Positions 9,129 through 19,800 of a stretch of DNA of 64,000 nucleotides are shown here, one piece after another. The position numbers were made by a program, and so were the translations under genes. The notes beneath the pieces were generated by a model. That model had not been told where the DNA came from, ran no database searches, and worked only from the letters and a program-made list of their open reading frames with translations. The stretch is from Datura wrightii. Lineage: Eukaryota; Streptophyta; Magnoliopsida; Solanales; Solanaceae. The stretch lies in contig JASDFA010000006.1 in NCBI GenBank assembly GCA_035772735.1, positions 69,270,001 to 69,334,000 on the forward strand. Reading direction: 5' to 3'. How positions within the stretch are numbered: position 1 is the first letter of the stretch; every line of letters begins with the position of its first letter.

Positions 9129-10652
9129 TTATCCGATCTTCTTTTTCCCTTGTGCGTTCATCATTCTTTGGATGAAATCTTCGTCACTATCTCCATCTTC
9201 TAGTTTATCTTGTTGTAAAAGCCTTTCTGCTTCTCTTAACACTTCTTCAGTGTCGGTTTCTTCATCTGCTTGAGAGTCTTCATAATTTGACTGACTCTTC
9301 ATGGAGGTATCGGACTTGCTGGAAATTTGTTCGAATGATTCCAGCAGATTTTTCTTTACGAGATTTAGATAATCTTCGATCTGTTGGGTTTTATCTCCCG
9401 GCTGATAAGCTATCCGTCTCGCAATATGCTTTAGGGGGCTGTCATCAATGGTTTCAATTTTTCCCCTACTTTGATATTTCTTCAAAGTTTTGTTAATATC
9501 ATCAATGGTCTCTTGACCATAAATCTGCTTGGTTACTGGGTCAATTTTTAACATTTTGTCCCAGAAATTGTTATAATAGGTCTGATATACGCAAGGTATT
9601 TTTTCTTCGGTATAACCGAATTCGAGAATCCATTTATGGATCCAGGGAATAGAGAATTCTATAAAGAACATAACTTGACTGATGTTTTCTGGCCAGCCGA
9701 TATGTTCTTCTCGGTATAACCGATCCAAATCAGGGGACACCTGTATCCAAGAGTCATACAATTCTTTAATTTGTTCAGGTAATATCCTGATAGAAGGGCC
9801 GTGGAATGTCCACCAATTCAAGAACCAATTTGGTATAACCTTTTGAAATATTTTCAAGCATACTTTTATAAACCACGTATGCTTGTGTTTATCATTATTG
9901 TAATATAAAACGTATGAGAAGGCCTGGATATAATCCTAGTAGGTGAAATTCATCCTTCCACCTTCGAGTATATCTTGTTTTTCCTTCATAGTGGAGATAC
10001 CCCACTCTTCTGTGGATATAATCCTTTTTATAACAATTTTTGAGAAGTTATAAACAGTCTCATCTTTATTGTCTCTGAAGTGAGATATCTCTGCACTTCC
10101 AGTGGAGAGAAGAATATTCTCATAATAACTTCGGGTTTTATATGATTCACCCGGAAAATATAATTTCTCCATCAAGTATTTTTGGGTTATCTCCCAAATA
10201 TTATCTTTCCATTGTATATCTTTATTTTCAAGGAGAAGTATAACTTCCCTTTTAGAGACCTTTTCATAATTCTTCTGATCTTCTGCCGTCTCCATGGCAA
10301 TAGAAGCGTAGGTATTACTTTGCTTCTTTTTGCTAGCTATATGCTGCTGTAAAGCCTCGTATAACGGGCTATCTTTTGGAATATCTTCCATGTTAATTGA
10401 TGGGGACGAAATTTCCTCCCTTTGAGAAAGATTCTCGTTGATGAGAGTTCTATTTCCTCTCCTAATAATTGGATTCTGGGAAGTATAACTTCCTGAAGTT
10501 GAGCTCCGAGAAGTTTAACTTCCTGTGATAGAATTTGATCCTCCTCGGTCGTTATATCGACCTGGATTTCTTCCTCTTCCTCTATTAGAGGAAGATTGAG
10601 ATGGCCATTGTGGCCTCATTCTGCAGTGAAAACAGATTTTGTTAGTTTTCAT
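9129..10652 (-). pseudogene. EPRV ORF4, transactivator/inclusion-body-like, two in-frame stops (copy B)
   Basis: A 507-codon frame whose ATG (10652-10650) overlaps the end of the polyprotein frame by 11 bases, as in reinitiation-type caulimovirid gene overlaps. The N-terminus holds 'CFHCRMRP', an Arg/Gly-rich stretch and a repeated 'SYTS' motif. The middle contains the Trp-rich 'NWFLNWWTFHGPS' region. The C-terminus is acidic ('DTEEVLREAERLL'). Position and composition suggest the transactivator, which in this family promotes translation of downstream ORFs and forms inclusion bodies; this is by synteny rather than a clear motif. Breaks: TAA at 10515-10517 (codon 46, only in B) and TAG at 9936-9938 (codon 239, also in C). 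Confidence 0.75.
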
Positions 10653-13600
10653 TTAAGAACTCTCTTGTTAAAAAGTCCGGTAGGGAATTATCACTCCCTT
10701 TTTTATATTCTATATCAAAATCAAAAGGGGCTAATTGAGCTTGCCACCTAGCGAATATAATTTTTGAAGCATCATGTTTGAAATATTTATTAAACATAAA
10801 TCTAACAGCATTATTATCAGTTCTTATCAAAAACCTTTTGTTATAAAGATCATCTTGAAATTTCAAGACACATTTAACAATGGTAAGCATCTCATGGGCC
10901 ACAGTAGCATACTTCTGTTGGGCCGCAGTCCATTTTCCTGAATAATAACGAATTAAATATTCCCTTTTTTCATGGGGATTTAATTGTTTAAGAATACCGC
11001 CGAAACCTATATTAGAGGCATCGGTCTCAATAATTTTCTGCCAATCAGGATTAGCAAGGGTTAAACAAGGTAAAGAGATTACCTTCTCTTTTACCCTTTT
11101 AACAATATCAGTATGCATCTCAGACCATGGCGAATTATAATCCTTTTTTAGTCTTTCAAATAAAGGAGCCAAGTCTTTTGACAAATCTTTAATAAAAGGG
11201 GAAATATAATTTAGACTTCCCAGAAATCTTTGCAATTGCGTCCTGTCATTAATAACATCAGGAAATTTTGCAGCAAATTCAATGGATCTTTGAATAGGAA
11301 CTATTTTTCCCTGGCAAATATAATGCCCAAGAAATCTGACTTTGGTCTAAAAAAGACTCATTTTGGGTTTAGATATAACTAACCCATTTTGAATAATAAT
11401 TCTTTTAAAAATATCTAAATGTTTATAATGTAATTCTAAAGTTTTAGAAAATACTAAAATATCATCGATATAAACAATGACAAAATCCATATATGGATTA
11501 AAAATATCATTCATGATTTTCTGAAATTCAGAAGGCGCGTTTTTCAAACCAAAAGGCATAACATTCCACTCATATTGCCCGAATGGGACATTGAATGCCG
11601 TTCTATAAGTATGCTCTTTAAAAAGCTGAATCTGCCAATATCCAGATTTTAAATCAAATTTTGAAAATATATTGGCATCATATAATCTGGACAAAAGATC
11701 CCGTTTATTAGGGATAGGATACCTGATCCACTTTAAAACTTTATTCAAAGGTTTATAATTTATTACCAATCTTGGTACACCACGTTCCTTTTCTGCAGCA
11801 TTGTTGACATAAAAAGCTGTACAAGACCATGGTGACTTTGAAGGTTTTATAAGACCCTTTTGTAAAAGATTATCAATCTCCTTTTTGCAGAATTCAAGCA
11901 ATTCCAAATTCATTTGACAAGGTCGAGATTTGGTAGGAATATGTTCCTCCGAAAAAGAGTCTTCATATGGAAGAGAAACCACATGCTTTTTTCTATTCCA
12001 AAAAGCACTTGGATGATCAGCGCATATAGAAACAACAAATTGTTCAGAAATTATTTTAATTTTTTCTTGAATTTTTGAAGATTGTAAAATATCATCAATG
12101 GACATGCTATATATTTCATGTTGTAAAGATTTCATATGAAATTTTTTTTTATCAATCAAAGTATTTATATTTCTCGTAAGGGGTTCAGTTATAAACTGAA
12201 AAGAAATCCTTTTACCGTTATAAGTAGCATGAAAACCTTTGTTATCAATATGAGTAAAAGGATAAATAGCCTGTATAAAGGGAGTTCCTAGTATAATAGG
12301 AGGAAACATTTTATCTTTGACAAGAATGAAAAAATGCGGAATGCAAACCTTATTTTTGCAAACATAAGCATTAGGTAGTTTATAATCTATTTTCATTCTA
12401 TCACCAGATGCAGAACTAATTTTATGAGAAGTTTTCTGGTAGTATCTGGTGGGAATTATACCTTCCTGAATACAGCTCATATCTGCTCCACTATCAAGAA
12501 GAGCAGTTTCAGTAATTGAAAAATTATCATCAATCAAAATAGTGCACTTAACATACCATCTATGAGAGGTCACTATTTGCATCATTCCTATAAATAAATC
12601 ATCATTAGGGGAAGAAATAGCCCTTTTCCCCAAATCAGAGATTTCGTTCAAATCATTTGTTTCATTTAATAGAACTCCTTTTCCTTTAATATCATGGCTC
12701 ATAGTATTTTCAATTTGGTTTATACGGTGGTCTAAAATCATTTGATTTTGTTTAAGAGATTTAATCTCATTCTTTAATTTTTCAACTTCATATTTTAAAT
12801 CATCCATTGAAGAAGTATAACTGGGAAGATTCATATTTTGTGGCAAGTTCTTTTGTAAAAGTCTTTTTTGAACTTCTGCCATAGAATATGGAACTTCCTC
12901 CAAAATGTCTCTTTTTTGAATAGGCTTATCTGCCGATTTTGCAATAGAGGTCATACTGATAATTTTTTCTCTCAAATTATTATCAGTGACTTCTTTTAAT
13001 AATTCCAAAATATTATCCGAAGTGATAGGTTTAAGTTCAAAATTATTTTGAAACTGAGACTGTAATTTATAAAAATTCAGGTTGTCACAAGAACAATTTC
13101 CTGTACCTGTATCACATTTATCACAACCATTATCATCAGGTAAATCAAATAATTTAATAGAAGCTTCAGACTCAGAGAAAGAAGTATAATCACTCTCATT
13201 TTCACTGACTGAAGTTTCATCCATGATTTTCATAATCTGTTCTTTGGATTTATCGTCCAAATCCATGGCTAGAGCCTTGATCCGTTCCTTCTTGCAATTC
13301 GGGGCAATATGACCAAATTGACCGCATCTATAACACTTAACATCATTTAAATCTCTTCCAGATCTGTCTTTAACAAATCTCTTTTCCTTGCGATGTTTTC
13401 TTCGGAAATATCTTTCCTCTTTTGATCGACGATGTCGTCTTTTACCCTTCCTTTGGTAAAATTCATCTTTATCATTTTTTCTATTCTTCTTTTTTAATGG
13501 AGAGGTTGTGGTAGCTCCCGCCATTCCGAACTGTTGACAAAAATCTCCTAACTGGTTCTTTTCAGTTAGTCTCTGTCTTTTAAGCTGTGCATTCAGCTTT

Positions 13601-14478
13601 AATTCATTACACAAGTTTAATCCTTCTTGTGTGCATACTCCAATAAGATGTCCATAAGTATAAGTATTATACATAATTTGGACATTATTTCCACGAAGAG
13701 TTTTTCTTACTCTTTCTGCAAATAAATGTGGTAAACCATCAATAAATTTACCCTTCCAACGATCACTATTACTTTCGGGCAGGTCCATAACCCGACTGAG
13801 AAAGGTGTCTTTATACCACCTAAATTCGCCTAGATGTTTGCATCTAAGTCCGTTCAACAAGGTACGAATATTTTCGTACATATTGGTGAATCTGCCACTA
13901 AAGTGCTCGATAATAGTAAGCACCAAGGTGTAGACACAATCCTGTCTGCCCGCTACTAAGGCTCTTCCTAGATTATCAACTCCAGGTTCAGACTTAACAG
14001 CGTTATAAATCGCTGCTCTATCCTCGGTTGTCATAAAGTTATCCCACCAACCTCTTAATTGGCCGGTGAATCCTGCTACTATCATTCTGCAAATTACTGT
14101 TTCAGTATTCTTATCAGAAGTAGCTTTGCAGATTGTAGAATACATCAGCATACGATGCACTAGAATACTGATCTGTCTATCAGTTAGACCATCTAAATTC
14201 CATTCGTAGATGGCATCACCGTTATAACTGGTGTTGGTCTGGTTCCAATCCCTTTCTTCCACCAAAACATCTTGAGGTGTTGGTCTAGGATAATAATAAG
14301 TATCCATTCTAGGCATATCTCCATATCTTTTTCCCAACTTTCTGAGCTTATTAAGTTCAGACCTGGTTTCTTCCTTATAATCTTTTGACGGATCTAAAAT
14401 ATTCTCCGCAAATTCAGAAGCGAGCTCCAAAGGTTTAAGATTTAAACCTACTAGTTTTTCATTAACTAACTTCTCCAA
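10642..14478 (-). pseudogene. EPRV polyprotein: coat protein, aspartic protease, RT, RNase H (copy B, one stop)
   Basis: The frame starts at ATG 14478. The first ~380 residues form a coat-protein-like region, then a Lys/Arg-rich tract (about 330-375) and a CCHC zinc knuckle, CYRCGQFGHIAPNC (382-395). The aspartic protease active site 'LLDSGADMSC' has its Asp at residue 662. Reverse transcriptase follows with YIDD at 1003-1006. A TAG at 11347-11349, where copy C has a sense codon, interrupts the frame between RT and RNase H. The RNase H part continues to 10642 ('IETDASNIGFGG', 'RTDNNAV'). No integrase is present. Functions by family: virion shell, polyprotein processing, reverse transcription of the pregenomic RNA. 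The 45 bases before the ATG are open in the same frame back to the ORF2 stop. Confidence 0.88.
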
Positions 14479-14523
14479 CTCTTCTCTGGATTTAATCTTG
14501 AATCCAGTAATCTCTGGGGGTCT

Positions 14524-15126
14524 CTAAATAGAAGGTTCTAGCCTTGTAGAAGTTTCAGGTTGACTAGGTATAACGTGAGTAGAATGAACCACCATAGACA
14601 TGTCAGACGAAGAAGGAATACCAATCTTCTTTACAAGCTCAGTTAAATAATCAAGCTTAGAATCAAGAGAACTAATATGTTCTCCCAAAACTTTAACATA
14701 TAAAGACAAATAATTATTTTGAGAAATCAAATTATTAATTTCTTTTATACCTTTGCTAGCAACATCATCATCAATAAATTTTTGAAAAGCAGCAAAAGTA
14801 ATACCAGTATTATTTGGTAAAATAAAAGGATTTTGTGGAGGATAAATACTCGTTATAAGATTGCCATTATTTTCTTGATAGGTTCTTTCAAGAACTTTAA
14901 TGTATAAAGGCATGTAAGTGGTTATAAACCAAGGAGCAAAATATATAATTTGATTATGTAAAGCACAAGTTTCATAAAACTCTTGGGAAATATTCCTTTT
15001 GTCATCAATGCTATAAAATTCAGTATACCAGTTTTTAAAACTTTTCCATTTATCTTGACAAAATTCATTTAAAATATGTTTTCTTGCCGGTGATCCCGGA
15101 CTAAAATCAATCTGGAACTTAATCAT
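14524..15126 (-). CDS. EPRV ORF2, ~200-aa protein of unknown function (copy B)
   Basis: An intact 200-codon frame that starts immediately after the movement-protein stop (TAA directly followed by ATG, same frame). It ends with TAG at 14524-14526, 45 bases before the polyprotein ATG in the same frame. It starts 'MIKFQIDFSPGSPARKHIL'. Residues ~150-185 have a heptad-like hydrophobic spacing ('LYVKVLGEHISSLDSKLDYL') that could form a short coiled coil, as in virion-associated proteins of the family. I do not recognise a defined domain. The same stop is kept in copy C. Confidence 0.65.
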   Translation of the reverse strand: MIKFQIDFSPGSPARKHILNEFCQDKWKSFKNWYTEFYSIDDKRNISQEFYETCALHNQIIYFAPWFITTYMPLYIKVLERTYQENNGNLITSIYPPQNPFILPNNTGITFAAFQKFIDDDVASKGIKEINNLISQNNYLSLYVKVLGEHISSLDSKLDYLTELVKKIGIPSSSDMSMVVHSTHVIPSQPETSTRLEPSI

Positions 15127-16200
15127 TTAAGTTTTATTAAAATCAAAATCCATATCGGATAAAGTAGGAATATCCTTGTCAGAATTATCATCTTTAACAA
15201 TATTGTTAGAAACCTTTATATGTTCAACACGCTTATTACCATCAGCCGTGTTTATCGTATGGAGAGAGGCAGCACGATTTAATCTGGCCGGACCATAGAT
15301 CAGTTCTAAAGGATCAATATATGAATGTCCTGCAGATGTAGATAATCTTCTACTACCAGTATAAGAACGCCTGTAAGGTGTTAAAGACTTATTGTCCTCA
15401 AACTGAATACAAATTCTACCTTCAGGAGTTTGACTAACATGCGAATATTCATGATTAGTAACATCATCAGATTGTTGACTCGGAGATATAACAGAGTCTA
15501 AAATCCAAGTAGAAGGAAAATCAATTTCATCCCATCCAATAAGTCTCCTAGTGGTGACTTTGGACTTAGCAAAATTTGTTTCAAAAATCATAGTCTCATT
15601 TGACATATCTGTCAATTTACATCGAGGAGTAAGAGTGGACAAAAACTTATAATAAATTCTATAAGATAAACATATAAGTTCTGACCCAGGAGCATAGTTA
15701 TAACCATGAGTCTTAACATTTAATGTTAAAGCATCAAGAATATTGACATCACATAAGGATAGTTGCAAATTTGGTTGAGTATTGAAATATACGGGACCAT
15801 ATGCCACCGTAGATTCAATAGAGCCCATAAGAGGCTGTCTAAAATTTAAATTTCTAGCATCTCTTAAAGCGGCCATAAACGATTCAGGTAACCCTTTAAG
15901 GGTTAACGGCTTAAAAGCAATTTGAACTAAGCCTATATGCATAAAGCTATATTTCTTTTTATAAAGCATAATATCACGTTCATTCAATAAACGAACAGTT
16001 TGTTCAGAAGAATTTAAAGCAAGAGACTGCTCAGTAGTTTTTATCAACTGTTTAGAAGATAATCTATCAAAGAAACCATAATCATAAATTGTATGAATAG
16101 GAACTTGTGGAATAGTCCACTTGTTTAATAAATCAAGATTTTGAGGTATATCTACCTCTTCAAGTCTAGTATTTTTAATACTATTTTCTCCAATATTCAT
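15127..16200 (-). CDS. EPRV movement protein, 30K superfamily (copy B, intact frame)
   Basis: An intact 357-codon frame, first after the primer site. Residues ~86-185 show the caulimovirid movement-protein core: 'MHIGLVQIAFKPLTLKGL', 'DARNLNFRQPLMGSIEST', 'GPVYFN' and 'LDALTLNVKTHGY'. Proteins of this family build tubules through plasmodesmata for cell-to-cell spread. The C-terminal third is divergent and includes the stretch whose DNA (15268-15348) was copied, inverted, into segment A. The gene forms the unpaired centre of the B/C inverted repeat. No second full copy exists in the window, so this is the only movement-protein gene of the cluster. Confidence 0.85.
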   Translation of the reverse strand: MNIGENSIKNTRLEEVDIPQNLDLLNKWTIPQVPIHTIYDYGFFDRLSSKQLIKTTEQSLALNSSEQTVRLLNERDIMLYKKKYSFMHIGLVQIAFKPLTLKGLPESFMAALRDARNLNFRQPLMGSIESTVAYGPVYFNTQPNLQLSLCDVNILDALTLNVKTHGYNYAPGSELICLSYRIYYKFLSTLTPRCKLTDMSNETMIFETNFAKSKVTTRRLIGWDEIDFPSTWILDSVISPSQQSDDVTNHEYSHVSQTPEGRICIQFEDNKSLTPYRRSYTGSRRLSTSAGHSYIDPLELIYGPARLNRAASLHTINTADGNKRVEHIKVSNNIVKDDNSDKDIPTLSDMDFDFNKT

Positions 16201-16256
16201 AATAATATATCTATGTTGAATCCCATCATACTTTAAATCCCATAAAACATTTCCTA

Positions 16257-16269
16257 GGCTCTGATACCA
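16257..16269 (-). other. EPRV tRNA-iMet primer-binding site (copy B)
   Basis: The minus strand reads TGGTATCAGAGCC, the complement of the 3' end of plant initiator tRNA-Met used by caulimovirids to prime minus-strand DNA. It lies 57 bases upstream of the movement-protein ATG. Segment B ends within a few bases of it, and segment C begins at 16273. Confidence 0.9.
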
Positions 16270-16272
16270 TGT

Positions 16273-16832
16273 GAAAACATATTTTAAATGAATTTTGTCA
16301 AGATAAATGGAAAAGTTTTAAAAACTGGTATACTGAATTTTATAGCATTGATGACAAAAGGAATATTTCCCAAGAGTTTTATGAAACTTGTGCTTTACAT
16401 AATCAAATTATATATTTTGCTCCTTGGTTTATAACCACTTATATGCCTTTATACATTAAAGTTCTTGAAAGAACCTATCAAGAAAATAATGGCAATCTTA
16501 TAACGAGTATTTATCCTCCACAAAATCCTTTTATTTTACCAAATAATACTGGTATTACTTTTGCTGCTTTTCAAAAATTTATTGATGATGATGTTGCTAG
16601 CAAAGGTATAAAAGAAATTAATAATTTGATTTCTCAAAATAATTATTTGTCTTTATATGTTAAAGTTTTGGGAGAACATATTAGTTCTCTTGATTCTAAG
16701 CTTGATTATTTAACTGAGCTTGTAAAGAAGATTGGTATTCCTTCTTCGTCTGACATGTCTATGGTGGTTCATTCTACTCACGTTATACCTAGTCAACCTG
16801 AAACTTCTACAAGGCTAGAACCTTCTATTTAG
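16273..16832 (+). pseudogene. EPRV ORF2, 5'-truncated (copy C)
   Basis: The frame is open from the junction ('KHILNEFCQDKWKSFKNWY') to TAG at 16830-16832, matching ORF2 of copy B but lacking its first ~15 codons and start. The junction lies a few bases beyond the primer-site end of B. Confidence 0.8.
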
Positions 16833-16877
16833 AGACCCCCAGAGATTACTGGATTCAAGATTAAATCCAGAGAAGAG

Positions 16878-19800
16878 TTGGAGAAGTTAGTTAATGAAAA
16901 ACTAGTAGGTTTAAATCTTAAACCTTTGGAGCTCGCTTCTGAATTTGCGGAGAATATTTTAGATCCGTCAAAAGATTATAAGGAAGAAACCAGGTCTGAA
17001 CTTAATAAGCTCAGAAAGTTGGGAAAAAGATATGGAGATATGCCTAGAATGGATACTTATTATTATCCTAGACCAACACCTCAAGATGTTTTGGTGGAAG
17101 AAAGGGATTGGAACCAGACCAACACCAGTTATAACGGTGATGCCATCTACGAATGGAATTTAGATGGTCTAAATGATAGACAGATCAGTATTCTAGTGCA
17201 TCGTATGCTGATGTATTCTACGATCTGCAAAGCTACTTCTGATAAGAATACTGAAACAGTAATTTGCAGAATGATAGTAGTAGGATTCACCGGCCAATTA
17301 AGAGGTTGGTGGGATAACTTTATGACAACCGAGGATAGAGCAGCGATTTATAACGCTGTTAAGTCTGAACCTGGAGTTGATAATCTAGGAAGAGCCTTAG
17401 TAGCGGGCAGACAAGATTGTGTCTACACCTTGGTGCTTACTATTATCGAGCACTTTAGTGGCAGATTCACCAATATGTACGAAAATATTCGTACCTTGTT
17501 GAACGGACTTAGATGCAAACATCTAGGCGAATTTAGGTGGTATAAAGACACCTTTCTCAGTCGGGTTATGGACCTGCCCGAAAGTAATAGTGATCGTTGG
17601 AAGGGTAAATTTATTGATGGTTTACCACATTTATTTGCAGAAAGAGTAAGAAAAACTCTTCGTGGAAATAATGTCCAAATTATATATAATACTTATACTT
17701 ATGGACGTCTTATTGGAGTATGCACACAAGAAGGATTAAACTTGTGTAATGAATTAAAGCTGAATGCACAGCTTAAAAGACAGAGACTAACTGAAAAGAA
17801 CCAGTTAGGAGATTTTTGTCAACAGTTCGGAATGGCGGGAGCTACCACAACCTCTCCATTAAAAAAGAAGAATAGGAAAAATGATAAAGATGAATTTTAC
17901 CAAAGGAAGGGTAAAAGACGACATCGTCGATCAAAAGAGGAAAGATATTTCCGAAGAAAACATCGCAAGGAAAAGAGATTTGTTAAAGACAGATCTGGAA
18001 GAGATTTAAATGATGTTAAGTGTTATAGATGCGGTCAATTTGGTCATATTGCCCCGAATTGCAAGAAGGAACGGATCAAGGCTCTAGCCATGGATTTGGA
18101 CGATAAATCCAAAGAACAGATTATGAAAATCATGGATGAAACTTCAGTCAGTGAAAATGAAGGTGATTATACTTCTTCCTGTGAGTCTGAGGCTTCTATT
18201 AAATTATTTGATTTACCTGATGATAATGGTTGTGATAAATGTGATACAGGTACAAGAAATTGTTCTTGTGACAACCTAGATTTTTATAAATTACAGTCTC
18301 AGTTTCAAAATAATTTTGAACTTAAACCTATCACTTCGGATAATATTTTGGAATTATTAAAAGAAGTCACTGATAATAATTTGAGAGAAAAAATTATCAG
18401 TATGACCTCTATTGCAAAATCGGCAGATAAGCCTATTCAAAAAAGAGACATTTTGGAGGAAGTTCCATATTCTATGGCAGAAGTTCAAAAAAGACTTTTA
18501 CAAAAGAACTCGCCACAAAATATGAATCTTCCCAGTTATACTTCTTCAATGGATGATTTAAAATATGAAGTTGAAAAATTAAAGAATGAGATTAAATCTC
18601 TTAAACAAATCAAATGATTTTAGACCACCGTATAAACCAAATTGAAAATACTATGAGCCATGATATTTAAGGAAAAGGAGTTTTATTAAATGAAACAAAT
18701 GATTTGAACAAAATCTCTGATTTGGGGAAAAGGGCTATTTCTTACCCTAATGATGATTTATTTATAGGAATGATGCAAATAGTGACCTCTCATAGATGGT
18801 ATGTTAAGTGCACTATTTTGATTGATGATAATTTTTCAATTACTGAAACTGCTCTTATTGATAGTGGAGCAGATATGAGCTGTATTCAGGAAGGTATAAT
18901 TCCCACCAGATACTACCAGAAAACTTCTCATAAAATTAGTTCTGCATCTGGTGATAGAATGAAAATAGATTATAAACTACCTAATGCTTATGTTTGCAAA
19001 AATAAGGTTTGCATTCCGCATTTTTTCATTCTTGTCAAAGATAAAATGTTTCCTCCTATTATACTAGGAACTCCCTTTATACAGGCTATTTATCCTTTTA
19101 CTCATATTGATAACAAAGGTTTTCATGCTACTTATAACGGTAAAAGGATTTCTTTTCAGTTTATAACTGAACCCCTTACGAGAAATATAAATACTTTGAT
19201 TGATAAAAAAAATTTTCATACAAAATCTTTACAACATGAAATATATAGCATGTCCATTGATGATATTTTACAATCTTCAAAAATTCAAGAAAAAATTAAA
19301 ATAATTTCTGAACAATTTGCTGTTTCTATATGCGCTGATCATCCAAGTGCTTTTTGGAATAGAAAAAAGCATGTGGTTTCTCTTCCATATGAAGACTCTT
19401 TTTCGGAGGAACATATGCCTACCAAATCTCGACCTTGTCAAATGAATTTGGAATTGCTTGAATTCTGCAAAAAGGAGATTGATAATCTTTTACAAAAGGG
19501 TCTTATAAAACCTTCAAAGTCACCATGGTCTTGTACAGCTTTTTATGTCAACAATGCTGCAGAAAAGGAACGTGGTGTACCAAGATTGGTAATAAATTAT
19601 AAACCTTTGAATAAAGTTTTAAAGTGGATCAGGTATCCTATCCCTAATAAACGGGATCTTTTTGTCTGGTTGGCTAGTCAAGCATGGGCTAATTCATAGA
19701 TCTTTGGGCTTTGATTACCAAGGAATAGAGACTTTACAAATAAAGCCCGAGGATTGGCATTCCATTGCTGTTGTCCAGATTATATGATGCCAATATATTT

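Larger units (their letters stand above)
7291..9345. repeat. Large palindrome: 1,006-bp arms, 43-bp spacer
   Basis: The left arm 7291-8296 (segment A) is the reverse complement of 8340-9345 (segment B), with only scattered mismatches. The spacer 8297-8339 holds the last ~36 bases before the primer site from A plus 'ctcat'. Each arm holds the ORF4 tail, the promoter and the leader, so the two promoters (7593 and 9043) point at each other. Confidence 0.9.
8340..16272 (-). mobile_element. EPRV segment B: nearly full-length solendovirus-like genome
   Basis: Read on the minus strand from 16272 to 8340 this is one viral unit: tRNA-iMet primer site, movement protein, ORF2, polyprotein (coat, protease, RT, RNase H), ORF4, promoter and leader. 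Only about 36 bases before the primer site are missing compared with C. The ~7.93 kb length lies in the range of Caulimoviridae genomes. A separate transactivator-like last ORF and a separate movement protein favour a solendovirus/cavemovirus-like virus over a badnavirus or petuvirus. That genus placement is from remembered gene order, not a search. There is no integrase, as expected for a pararetrovirus. In-frame stops in the polyprotein and ORF4 make this copy inactive. Confidence 0.85.
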
